Below the pieces are notes generated by a model that was given only the letters and a program-made list of their open reading frames with translations, was not told where the DNA came from and searched no databases. 64,000 bases of DNA from Hominiventricola aquisgranensis (GTDB lineage: Bacteria > Bacillota > Clostridia > Lachnospirales > Lachnospiraceae): positions 1-64,000 of the forward strand of contig NZ_JBBMFC010000008.1 in the NCBI RefSeq assembly GCF_040096225.1. The letters are read 5' to 3'. Shown piece after piece: positions 33,659 to 40,610 of the stretch. Positions within the stretch are counted from its first letter, which is position 1, and each line of letters begins with the position of its first letter. The position numbers and the translations under genes are program-made.

Positions 33659-33791
33659 TTGAATTTTCGTGATTTATGGTTTTATTTTACTCGAATTTTC
33701 GAGGTTGTCAATACTAAATATTGATTTTTCGTGATTATTATTTTCTTTTCATCAAATACATCTTGATTTTTCGATATTTTTATTGTATTCT
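33659..33791. promoter_or_regulatory. CI/Cro switch: two promoters and four operator boxes
   Basis: Boxes of the form TTGAWTTTTCGW at 33659, 33691 (within the palindrome CTCGAATTTTCGAG, 33690-33703), 33721 and 33763. Leftward promoter: TTGACA (33706-33711), 16-nt spacer holding the palindrome, TAAAAT (33684-33689). Rightward promoter: TTGATT (33763-33768), 17-nt spacer, TATTCT (33786-33791), overlapped by the fourth box. Confidence 0.7.
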
Positions 33792-33811
33792 TTCCTCAAG
33801 GAGGTACTACA

Positions 33812-34147
33812 ATGGAAATAACTGAAATGAAAATTCGAGAAATGATAATAGAACGATATGGAAGTTTAAAGAAATTCTGTGAAACAATACAAATGCCCTG
33901 GACTACGCTCGACAGTATTTTGAAACGAGGCTTTGCAAATTCAAATATTACTAATGTTATGAAAATAACCAAAGAGCTTGGAATAGACACAGAAAGCCTC
34001 GCTCTGGGGAAGATCGTTGATTCCTCATATAAAAATCAGGCCACTACTATCGCAGCTCATAAGGATGGAGAAAACTTCACAACAGACGAACTGGCCAAAA
34101 TTGAAGAATACAAAAAGCTGCTGCTGGCAGCCAGACCAAAGGATTGA
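33812..34147 (+). CDS. CI-like prophage repressor
   Basis: 111 residues with an XRE-like helix-turn-helix (MIIERYGSLKKFCETIQMPWTTLDSILKRG, NSNITNVMKITKELGID) and a short C-terminal helix. CAAGGAGG lies before ATG. It is followed at once by an ImmA-type peptidase, so induction probably works by repressor cleavage rather than RecA-stimulated autocleavage. Confidence 0.78.
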   Translation: MEITEMKIREMIIERYGSLKKFCETIQMPWTTLDSILKRGFANSNITNVMKITKELGIDTESLALGKIVDSSYKNQATTIAAHKDGENFTTDELAKIEEYKKLLLAARPKD

Positions 34148-34151
34148 TTCT

Positions 34152-34613
34152 GTGAACTACGAAGAATTACAAATTCAGAATGCTGATCTGAATATGAAGG
34201 AAATGGATCTTTCAGAAGTCTCCGGATTGAAGGGACTGTACTATAACGGCAATATTGCCATTGAAAAGAAACTGACACAGACCCAGAAGACCTGTGTACT
34301 GGCGGAAGAGCTGGGCCACCATTACACGACTGCCGGCAACATCCTTGATCAGTCCGATCCTGGTGCCATGAAGCAGGAAAGGAAAGCCAGGCTGTGGGCT
34401 TACAACAAGCTGATCGGGCTCTCCGGTATCATCCAGGGATATAAGGCACTCTGCCGGAACCGGTACGATCTGGCGAAATATCTGGACGTCACAGAGGAAT
34501 TCCTGGATGAAGCACTCGCCTGCTACCGCAACAAATACGGAACATCCGTGGAGCTGGACGGATATCTGATCGTATTTGAACCATCACTGGCAGTGCTGGA
34601 GAAATTTGTGTAA
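34152..34613 (+). CDS. ImmA/IrrE-type metallopeptidase
   Basis: 153 residues from GTG 34152 (AAAGGA upstream), 4 nt after the repressor stop. Family pattern: LKGLYYNGNIAIEKKLTQTQKTCVLAEELGHHYTTAGNILD with the zinc-binding EELGHH variant of HExxH, then ARLWAYNKLIGLSGIIQGYKAL and LDVTEEFLDEALACYRNKYG. Such enzymes cleave the adjacent repressor to trigger induction. Confidence 0.85.
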   Translation: MNYEELQIQNADLNMKEMDLSEVSGLKGLYYNGNIAIEKKLTQTQKTCVLAEELGHHYTTAGNILDQSDPGAMKQERKARLWAYNKLIGLSGIIQGYKALCRNRYDLAKYLDVTEEFLDEALACYRNKYGTSVELDGYLIVFEPSLAVLEKFV

Positions 34614-34644
34614 TATGAATCCACGTATTGTGGATAAAAATGGT

Positions 34645-34664
34645 AATATCCCGCAAGGGTTATT
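34645..34664 (+). terminator. GCAA-capped hairpin after immA
   Basis: AATATCCC-GCAA-GGGTTATT, one mismatch, followed by ATAAAT; probable weak terminator. Confidence 0.45.
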
Positions 34665-34719
34665 ATAAATATATTTGCCTGTAAATGCTGAAAACTGAAT
34701 ACTAAGGAGGAAACGTGTT

Positions 34720-35391
34720 ATGAAAAAGAAAGCTCTCGCCATATTTATGGCAACCGCTCTCGTTCTTTCCGGATGCGGTTCATCTGAAGCACAGACCACG
34801 TCCAATCAGACTAAAGAACAGGAAGATGTCACCGAGGATACTGCTGAATCCGAAGAGACTTTCAATGAAGACAGTTCTGAAGAAAATGAAGCATCTTCAG
34901 AATTAGATTCACTTGGAGATATCGAAGTTGATGACAACTTATTTGATGTAACCATAACCATTCCCGCTGATTATGTATCTTCTACAACGCAGGAAGAATT
35001 AGATGCAGAAGTAGCTGAAATTGGCTGTAAAGCTACTCTGAATGATGATGGTAGCGCAACATATGTTATGACCAAAAAGCAGCATAGAAAATTGATGGAT
35101 GATATTGCTACAAGCATTAATGACTCTCTTAATGAAATGGTAGGATCAGGAGATTATCCCAATATCACGTCTGTGACAGCCAATTCAGATTTCACCGAAT
35201 TCACTGTTACTACCAAAAATACTGAACCTGATATGTCAGAGTCATTTGCAGTTATGAGCTTTTATATGTTTGGTGGCTTATACCACATTTTCGATGGAAC
35301 AACCGTAGATAATATTCATGTAGACTATGTAAACGCTGATTCTGGAGAAGTAATTTCTTCTGCTGATTCGGCTGATATGGGAAGTAATTAA
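34720..35391 (+). CDS. Prophage-encoded lipoprotein
   Basis: 223 residues. Signal peptide with lipobox LVLSGCGSS (Cys near 20), an acidic Glu/Asp/Thr-rich linker (about 25-65), then a folded domain (FDVTITIPADYVSSTTQEELDAEVAEIGCKATLN ... AVMSFYMFGGLYHIFDG). AAGGAGG precedes ATG. Expressed downstream of the repressor in the lysogenic direction, like superinfection-exclusion lipoproteins of Gram-positive phages. Mechanism unknown. Confidence 0.7.
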   Translation: MKKKALAIFMATALVLSGCGSSEAQTTSNQTKEQEDVTEDTAESEETFNEDSSEENEASSELDSLGDIEVDDNLFDVTITIPADYVSSTTQEELDAEVAEIGCKATLNDDGSATYVMTKKQHRKLMDDIATSINDSLNEMVGSGDYPNITSVTANSDFTEFTVTTKNTEPDMSESFAVMSFYMFGGLYHIFDGTTVDNIHVDYVNADSGEVISSADSADMGSN

Positions 35392-35439
35392 CTACGAACT
35401 TGTTTCTTATAATTCTTGAAAACCAAGGAGGATTATGTT

Positions 35440-36189
35440 ATGGCATTGATTAAGTGTACAGAATGTGGAAAGGAAATTTCTGACAAAGCAACATCTTGCC
35501 CCCATTGCGGAGCACCAATCGTTACTGAAGTTGACAGCAATGAACCAACTGTTTCTTCTCAAATTTATGATACACCAAAAATTTCTAAATCAGAGAAGAA
35601 AAAAGGTGGCTGTCTAATGACTATGCTGAAAGTCATTGGTATCCTCATTGTTGTTATTATTATCCTCAATATCGCATTTGGAGGAAACTCAAATAAAACC
35701 GCAACAAAGTCTGGTGAAGTAACCACAGAAGAGTCCGCTGAAGCTCCAGATGAAAATACTTCAACTGATGAAACTACGGTAGAAGAACCAAGTGCTGAAG
35801 AACCGGATAATGTCTTTACTGTTGGCGATATTGTAGATGCTGAAGACTGTAGAATCACTTTCTTATCCGCACAGGAATATGATACCGGAAACGAGTTCTT
35901 ACAGCCTAAAGATGGATATGTATACTATCAGATGGAATTTGAATTTGAGAACACCGGAAATTCAGACCTGCCTTTATCTTCTATACTTGGATGGAACTGT
36001 TATGCTGACGATTATAAAGTTGATCAGACATGGATCGGTGATGAAAATGGTTTAGACGGTTCTGTTGCTCCAGGAAAGAAAGCTAAAGGATCTGTATATT
36101 TTGAAATCCCGAAAGATGCTTCATCCATTGAATTGGAATATGAAACAAATTTCTGGACAGAAGATAAAATATATTTCGTAGTTAAGTAA
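35440..36189 (+). CDS. Zinc-ribbon membrane protein with DUF4352-like domain
   Basis: 249 residues from ATG 35440 (AAGGAGG). N-terminal zinc ribbon CTECGKEISDKATSCPHCGAP, one membrane span (MLKVIGILIVVIIILNIAF), an acidic linker and an extracellular beta domain of DUF4352 type (YYQMEFEFENTGNSDLPLSS ... GSVYFEIPKDASS). The topology puts the domain outside the cell, consistent with a surface role together with the preceding lipoprotein, for example blocking superinfection. Confidence 0.7.
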   Translation: MALIKCTECGKEISDKATSCPHCGAPIVTEVDSNEPTVSSQIYDTPKISKSEKKKGGCLMTMLKVIGILIVVIIILNIAFGGNSNKTATKSGEVTTEESAEAPDENTSTDETTVEEPSAEEPDNVFTVGDIVDAEDCRITFLSAQEYDTGNEFLQPKDGYVYYQMEFEFENTGNSDLPLSSILGWNCYADDYKVDQTWIGDENGLDGSVAPGKKAKGSVYFEIPKDASSIELEYETNFWTEDKIYFVVK

Positions 36190-36196
36190 ATAAAAA

Positions 36197-36225
36197 CCGG
36201 TCCAGTGCTACCAACACCGGACCGG
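36197..36225 (+). terminator. Terminator of the lipoprotein/zinc-ribbon unit
   Basis: CCGGTCC-(15)-GGACCGG hairpin just after the gene; it forms the left part of repeat copy A. Confidence 0.45.
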
Positions 36226-36287
36226 CTGCATATCCGAGGATATACACTTGTGACCTCGACAATCACAGAAAATATTGTATCATCCTC
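36211..36287 (+). repeat. 77-bp direct repeat, copy A
   Basis: Matches 37618-37694 with two mismatches. Rich in dyads: ATATCC-GA-GGATAT and TTGTGA-(9)-TCACAA. Copy A is followed immediately by an ImmA remnant, copy B by the integrase leader. Confidence 0.85.
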
Positions 36288-36289
36288 TT

Positions 36290-36451
36290 GAAATCGAAGC
36301 CAATACCTTTGCCATAGAGCTTCTGGTACCAGATACGGAGATTGTTGAGAATCCGGATCTGACGATCGGGCAACTGGCAAGGATGACTGGATACTCGGAA
36401 GAATTGCTGAAATGCAAGAAAATTTTACAAACTAATGTTAATACAATGTAA
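36290..36451 (+). pseudogene. C-terminal remnant of an ImmA/IrrE peptidase
   Basis: 54 codons in frame: EIEANTFAIELLVPDTEIVE, then NPDLTIGQLARMTGYSEELLK, ending at TAA 36449-36451. This matches the C-terminal helix region of phage ImmA proteins. The 5' part, with the active site, is absent and replaced by repeat copy A. It suggests recombination with another phage's immunity module. Confidence 0.65.
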
Positions 36452-36477
36452 GTTACTTGCAGATAAAGGAGGATATC

Positions 36478-37152
36478 TTGCAAAAACACTTTTTAGGTAC
36501 TAAAGAACGTGCCATTGAAGACATTTCAGAAATGTTGGAAAAATATTCTGACACCAAACGTGGCTATCTACTTTCTTCCTGGCTTTCCGAATACACACGT
36601 TTTATAAAGCAGGAAGAAACCTTCAAACCACAATTTTTGAAACGTTATAAGCGAGGAGAAATCGTAAAAGTCAATTTAGGTTATAAAATAGGATGTGAAG
36701 AAGGCGGACCACATTACGCAATTGTTCTTGATAAACAGAACAGTGTTTATTCTGATACGTTGTTGATTCTCCCTCTTTCATCAAAAAAAGAAACTACAAA
36801 GTTTAACCGATATACTCTTGATTTAGGAAACGAAATTTACGAAAAGCTACACCAAAAATATCTTCAAAAATTTAGTGAATGCATAAAAGAAGTGTCAGCT
36901 GAACTTTCTGATGATCAGGAAACAATAAAACTTTCGGTAAGAATAGATTCATCTGAAGCGGACAAGGTTCAAGAAGAAATCGACTCTATGAAAGAAGGAA
37001 GCATTGCGTTGATTTCCCAAATAACTACCATCAGTAAGATACGAATTATCAAGCCGAAGCGGACAGTGGATGCATTGAGCGACATCTGTGTAAGTTCTCA
37101 AACACTTGATATAATAGATAATAGAATAAAAAATTTATATCTTGGAAATTAA
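36478..37152 (+). CDS. PemK/MazF-family toxin-like protein
   Basis: 225 residues from TTG 36478 with AAAGGAGG 5 nt upstream. Helical N-terminal extension (about 55 residues), then the PemK core RYKRGEIVKVNLGYKIGCEEGGPHYAIVLDKQ, TLLILPLSSKK, and a terminal SIALISQITTISKIRIIKPKR. PemK/MazF proteins are ribosome-independent mRNA interferases. There is no classic antitoxin gene beside it. A small structured RNA follows (37207-37302). Lies between the two 77-bp repeats. Confidence 0.75.
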   Translation: MQKHFLGTKERAIEDISEMLEKYSDTKRGYLLSSWLSEYTRFIKQEETFKPQFLKRYKRGEIVKVNLGYKIGCEEGGPHYAIVLDKQNSVYSDTLLILPLSSKKETTKFNRYTLDLGNEIYEKLHQKYLQKFSECIKEVSAELSDDQETIKLSVRIDSSEADKVQEEIDSMKEGSIALISQITTISKIRIIKPKRTVDALSDICVSSQTLDIIDNRIKNLYLGN

Positions 37153-37171
37153 AGTATTTATACGTATTGTG

Positions 37172-37200
37172 TTGACATTTTTGTTACACTCTCATATAAT
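37172..37200 (+). promoter_or_regulatory. Consensus promoter of the small RNA
   Basis: TTGACA (37172-37177), 17 nt, TATAAT (37195-37200). Confidence 0.82.
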
Positions 37201-37206
37201 GGTGAA

Positions 37207-37302
37207 TGAACAAAGCTCCTTGCGAGCACAAAATTAAGACAAAGCCCCTTGCGGGCACAAACCATTATAGGCTTCGTAGAAATACGAAGTCTATTTTGTT
37301 TT
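37207..37302 (+). ncRNA. Small RNA with two phased CTTGC hairpins and a terminator
   Basis: From the promoter above to an intrinsic terminator: ATAGGCTTCGTA-GAAA-TACGAAGTCTAT then TTTGTTTT (37267-37302). The body has two 29-nt spaced hairpins with the same loop and flanks: GCTC-CTTGC-GAGC (37215-37227) and GCCC-CTTGC-GGGC (37244-37256), a compensatory T-A to C-G change. No ORF. It could be a toxin-neutralising RNA or a regulator of the adjacent holin-like toxin. Confidence 0.6.
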
Positions 37303-37380
37303 ATGACAATATAATATGCTTAACCGGGCAGCCGGAGGACGTGCTGCACCCCGTTCCGAGCCTGTCGGAGGTGGTGCCAT

Positions 37381-37464
37381 ATGAGTACATATGAGGAATT
37401 ACAACTCATCGTATCCATTGCGATGTTAATTGTTGCGATACTGACTTATATCCATAAAAAATAG
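37381..37464 (+). CDS. 27-residue holin-like type I toxin
   Basis: ATG 37381, GGAGGTGGTGCC upstream. The product MSTYEELQLIVSIAMLIVAI plus TYIHKK is a single hydrophobic helix with a charged tail, the pattern of the putative holin-like toxin family (TxpA/BsrG-type). The ribosome site can pair with upstream CACCCCG, as expected for a type I toxin mRNA. A convergent promoter lies just downstream. Confidence 0.75.
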   Translation: MSTYEELQLIVSIAMLIVAILTYIHKK

Positions 37465-37496
37465 CCGTCCTGACTTTGGCGAGACAGACGACTATT
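37460..37496. terminator. Bidirectional terminator between toxin and antisense RNA
   Basis: AATAGCCGTC-(17)-GACGACTATT, one mismatch, T runs on both strands. It overlaps the toxin stop codon. Confidence 0.7.
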
Positions 37497-37562
37497 TTTT
37501 ATAACTTGTAAAATTGTTTCGCCGGGACGGGTAGCCTGCACCTACCTTCCGGCTGTCCTGTT
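37460..37562 (-). ncRNA. Candidate antisense antitoxin RNA
   Basis: Minus-strand promoter TTGACA (37591-37596), 16 nt, TATAAT (37569-37574). The transcript would start near 37562 and end at the bidirectional terminator, about 100 nt, overlapping the 3' end of the toxin mRNA in the manner of TxpA/RatA. Confidence 0.6.
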
Positions 37563-37617
37563 AAGTATATTATAGCAAATACTTTAAAAATGTCAAACAT
37601 AAAACCGGCCCGATGCG

Positions 37618-37694
37618 CCAACACCGGACCGGCCGCATATCCGAGGATATACACTTGTGACCTCGACAATCACAAAAAATATTGTATCATCCTC
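37618..37694 (+). repeat. 77-bp direct repeat, copy B
   Basis: Copy of 36211-36287, 1407 bp downstream. Here CCGAGGAT and ATCCTCGG form an additional inverted pair. Lies in the integrase 5' region. Confidence 0.85.
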
Positions 37695-37801
37695 GGACAG
37701 CTATCGCAAGCGGAACTCCTGTTCCCCGCTGGCTGTTATTTTTATACCCTTTTTGCGATTTGCGACGTCGCAAATCATACACTGTACTGGAGGATGATAT
37801 T

Positions 37802-39394
37802 ATGTACGAAGATCTATCTTATACTTACGGATCCGGCACTTATGCTATCTACTTGCGGAAGTCCCGGAAGGATCTGGATGCGGAAGCCATGGGCGAAGGC
37901 GAGACCCTCTCCCGCCATCTGGACATCCTGAAAGCCCTGGCAAAGCGCATGGAGCTGAATGTGGTCAAGGTCTATGCAGAAGTGGTCTCCGGAGAATCCA
38001 TTGACGCCCGGCCTCAGATGCAGGAGCTGCTCCGTGATGTGGAGACCGGTATCTATGATGGTGTCCTGGTCGTTGAAGTAGAGCGTCTGGCCAGAGGTGA
38101 TACTTCTGATCAGGGACGTGTGGCCAAGACCTTCAAGTTTTCCAACACGTTGATCATCACTCCTTCCAAGACCTACGACCCGAATAACGAATTTGATGAG
38201 GAATACTTTGAGTTTGGTTTATTCATGTCCCGCCGGGAATATAAGACCATCCGCCGCCGTCTGGTTGCCGGATCCGATGCCTCCCGCCGGGAAGGGAAGT
38301 ACACCGGCAATGTCCCACCCTACGGATATGCCCGGAAGAAGCTGAAGAAGGAAAAAGGCTGGACCTTGGAGATCATTCCTGATCAGGCACAGGTTGTCCG
38401 CATGATCTTTGACTGGTATCGGAATGGCATGCAGGGCATCCCGGTTGGCTACACAGCCATCTCTGATGAGCTGAACCGCCTCTCCATCTCCTCCCCTTCC
38501 GGTACACGCTGGACACCCAATGGGATCCAGGGGATCCTTCGGAATCCGGTCTATGCCGGATACATAAAATCAGGATATCGGAAAGAAGTCAAGAAGATCG
38601 TAGACGGAAAGCTCACCCGCAGCCGTCCGTTGAATAACGACTACACACTGTATCCCGGCCGCCATGAATCGATCATCTCCCAGGAGACCTGGGATGCGGT
38701 CCACAACCGGATGTTAAAGCGTGTGCTTCCATCCTCCAGCAGCCGCGTGAAACCACAGCAGAATCCACTGGCTGGTCTTGTCTGCTGCTCCCAATGCGGC
38801 AGGATCATGCAGCGCCGTCCTTATCAGTCTGGCAGGACAGCCACCCTGATCTGTCCGACCAAAGGCTGCAGTACCGTGGCATCTGACCTGTCCATGGTTG
38901 AGCAACGGCTCCTGGATGCACTGGATCAATGGCTGGTCTCCGGAACTCTTCCGGATCCTGATCACCTTCCGGACAACAGTGACCGGCTGGACCTGCTCCG
39001 TCAGGCAGTCAGCTCCTGCAGCGAAGATCTGTCAGAGGCAGACCGGCAGCTCCAGAAACAATATGATCTTTTGGAAAAAGGGATCTATGATGAGGTGACT
39101 TTTTTCGAGAGATCTGCTATTATGAAGAAAAGGAAGTCCGATCTGACTTCCAGACTGAAGGATCTACAGACTGAACTGCAGACCGAGACAGAACGCAACG
39201 AAGCAGTGAAGAACCTGCTTCCTACGCTGCAGACGATCCACGATACCTATCCGAAGCTTACCAGCGCAGAGCTGAAGAACCGGCTTCTGAAGGAAGTCAT
39301 CGATCACGTTGAATATTCAAAATCTGAGAACGGCCGCTGGGGTCACCCGGATAACTTCTCACTGAAGATCTATCCGCGTGTCACCCCTGCGTGA
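37802..39394 (+). CDS. int: Large serine integrase of the prophage
   Basis: 530 residues from ATG 37802 (GGAGGATGATATT upstream). Resolvase domain with catalytic Ser in IYLRKSRKD (near 21), VEVERLARGD, then a recombinase domain (NVPPYGYARKK, GILRNPVYAGYIK), zinc ribbon CCSQCGRIM ... CPTKGC, and a C-terminal coiled coil (about 425-480). Catalyses unidirectional attP x attB recombination. It stands at the right end of the prophage, pointing to the junction in cotJC. Confidence 0.95.
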   Translation: MYEDLSYTYGSGTYAIYLRKSRKDLDAEAMGEGETLSRHLDILKALAKRMELNVVKVYAEVVSGESIDARPQMQELLRDVETGIYDGVLVVEVERLARGDTSDQGRVAKTFKFSNTLIITPSKTYDPNNEFDEEYFEFGLFMSRREYKTIRRRLVAGSDASRREGKYTGNVPPYGYARKKLKKEKGWTLEIIPDQAQVVRMIFDWYRNGMQGIPVGYTAISDELNRLSISSPSGTRWTPNGIQGILRNPVYAGYIKSGYRKEVKKIVDGKLTRSRPLNNDYTLYPGRHESIISQETWDAVHNRMLKRVLPSSSSRVKPQQNPLAGLVCCSQCGRIMQRRPYQSGRTATLICPTKGCSTVASDLSMVEQRLLDALDQWLVSGTLPDPDHLPDNSDRLDLLRQAVSSCSEDLSEADRQLQKQYDLLEKGIYDEVTFFERSAIMKKRKSDLTSRLKDLQTELQTETERNEAVKNLLPTLQTIHDTYPKLTSAELKNRLLKEVIDHVEYSKSENGRWGHPDNFSLKIYPRVTPA

Positions 39395-39438
39395 CCAACC
39401 TCTAAAATTCATTGATTTTCCAGGGAATTTCATCATCT

Positions 39439-39564
39439 CTACCGTCTGTGTGCACATTCCTCCGTTCCGATATCCGTAAGTGTCGCCATACACTCTTTAT
39501 AAGGCATCGTATATCTCTGCGACAGATATCGCATACTGGCACTCAATTCGCCATCGGGACCACC
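39439..39564 (-). pseudogene. cotJC: Middle fragment of cotJC
   Basis: Minus-strand frame GGPDGELSASMRYLSQRYTM, then PYKECMATLTDIGTEECAH, ending RR-stop. This is the CotJC/manganese-catalase region around residues 31-69. It is continuous with the N-terminal piece at 43,675 once the 4-kb element is removed. On its 3' side the frame is lost at the prophage junction. No start codon, not functional as it stands. Confidence 0.85.
39551..39564. repeat. Element direct repeat, left
   Basis: CCATCGGGACCACC, identical to 43575-43588; encodes GGPDG of cotJC on the minus strand. Confidence 0.85.
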
Positions 39565-39643
39565 CAACGGCAGGACGATCATATGACATGCCTGTGTTTC
39601 ATACAATGTCTGTAACTCCCACCATTATGAGGTTTGATTCTCT

Positions 39644-40501
39644 ATGCCAACTGCAGCTGCTTATATCCGCGTCTCTACTGAAGATCAGATGGAATTTTCC
39701 CCGGACAGCCAGCTCCGGAGTATTCAGGCATATGCTCTGAATCATCACATTGAACTACTCCCTGCCCACATCTATCTGGACGAAGGAATCAGCGGACGAA
39801 ATACAAGCAAACGTCCGGCTTTTTTACAGATGATCGCTGATGCCAAAAGAAAGCCACATCCTTTTGACCTGATTCTCCTGTGGAAATTTTCCAGATTTGC
39901 AAGAAATCGGCAGGACAGCATCTTCTATAAATCCATGCTTCGGCGGGAATGTGGTATTGATGTGATCTCCATCACAGAACCGCTCTCTCCTGATCCTACT
40001 TCAATTCTGATTGAAGCACTGCTGGAAGCTATGGATGAATACTATTCCGTCAATCTGGCTCAGGAAGTCCGCCGTGGCATGAATGAAAAATTCCGCCGGG
40101 GAGGTATTGTCTCCATCCCGCCTTTCGGCTACACTGCCAGAGATGGACAATTCATAATCGTGCCGGAACAGGCATGTTGGGTTCGCCGGATCTTTGATTC
40201 CTACCTAAACGGCATTTCCATTCCTTCTATTGCCAAAGAATTACAGACAGCCGGTGTACGAACAATCCGTGAAAATCCTTTTGACGGCCGCGGCGTCCGC
40301 TACATTCTCGGCAACCCTGTCTACACCGGGCAAATGCGCCGTCATCTGGAGCACCACACTGCTTCCTCCTCTTTATCATCTGACCGATTTCATGTTGCTG
40401 ATCATATGACCTGTGTTGTTGGCACACACCCACCTATTATTTCCTGCGAAATGTTCCTTCAAACACAGACATTGTTGATGCGTACGAAGAAAAAATCATA
40501 A
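39644..40501 (+). CDS. Serine recombinase of the 4-kb element
   Basis: 285 residues. Resolvase domain with catalytic Ser in AYIRVSTEDQ (about 11), WKFSRFARNR, then a recombinase domain (IPPFGYTARDG, GVRYILGNPVYTGQMRRH). It ends without the zinc ribbon and coiled coil of full large serine recombinases, so it is a short form or a truncation. GAGG precedes the ATG. Starting 80 bp from the left repeat, it is the obvious candidate for integrating and excising the element. Confidence 0.88.
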   Translation: MPTAAAYIRVSTEDQMEFSPDSQLRSIQAYALNHHIELLPAHIYLDEGISGRNTSKRPAFLQMIADAKRKPHPFDLILLWKFSRFARNRQDSIFYKSMLRRECGIDVISITEPLSPDPTSILIEALLEAMDEYYSVNLAQEVRRGMNEKFRRGGIVSIPPFGYTARDGQFIIVPEQACWVRRIFDSYLNGISIPSIAKELQTAGVRTIRENPFDGRGVRYILGNPVYTGQMRRHLEHHTASSSLSSDRFHVADHMTCVVGTHPPIISCEMFLQTQTLLMRTKKKS

Positions 40502-40526
40502 TTTGCAAATAATGTTCAGACAAGAC

Positions 40527-40556
40527 AAGACCGGACCTTTTTAATAGTCCGGTCTT
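40527..40556. terminator. Hairpin between convergent recombinase and trkH
   Basis: AAGACCGGAC-(10)-GTCCGGTCTT perfect 10-bp stem. Weak U tails on both strands; likely bidirectional terminator. Confidence 0.55.
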
Positions 40557-40610
40557 CGCAGATTCTTGTTATCTCCAGTGTTTGCATGAAGACTTTTTCT
40601 TTAATTATTT

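Larger units (their letters stand above)
1..39455. mobile_element. Siphovirus-like prophage, left end outside window
   Basis: Contiguous phage genes run from the left edge to a large serine integrase ending at 39394. The usual modules are present in order: lysis, tail, head, packaging, late regulator, replication, immunity, integrase. The right junction lies between the integrase stop and a cotJC fragment (39439-39564), because the cotJC reading frame is lost just after codons for GTEE at about 39457. The exact crossover cannot be fixed without an empty site. The left attachment junction is not in the window. Confidence 0.93.

Noticed and set aside
36211..37694. 77-bp direct repeats as attL/attR of a small element
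   Set aside because: Serine-integrase att pairs share only a short core, and no recombinase lies between the repeats. Homologous duplication or cassette exchange fits better.
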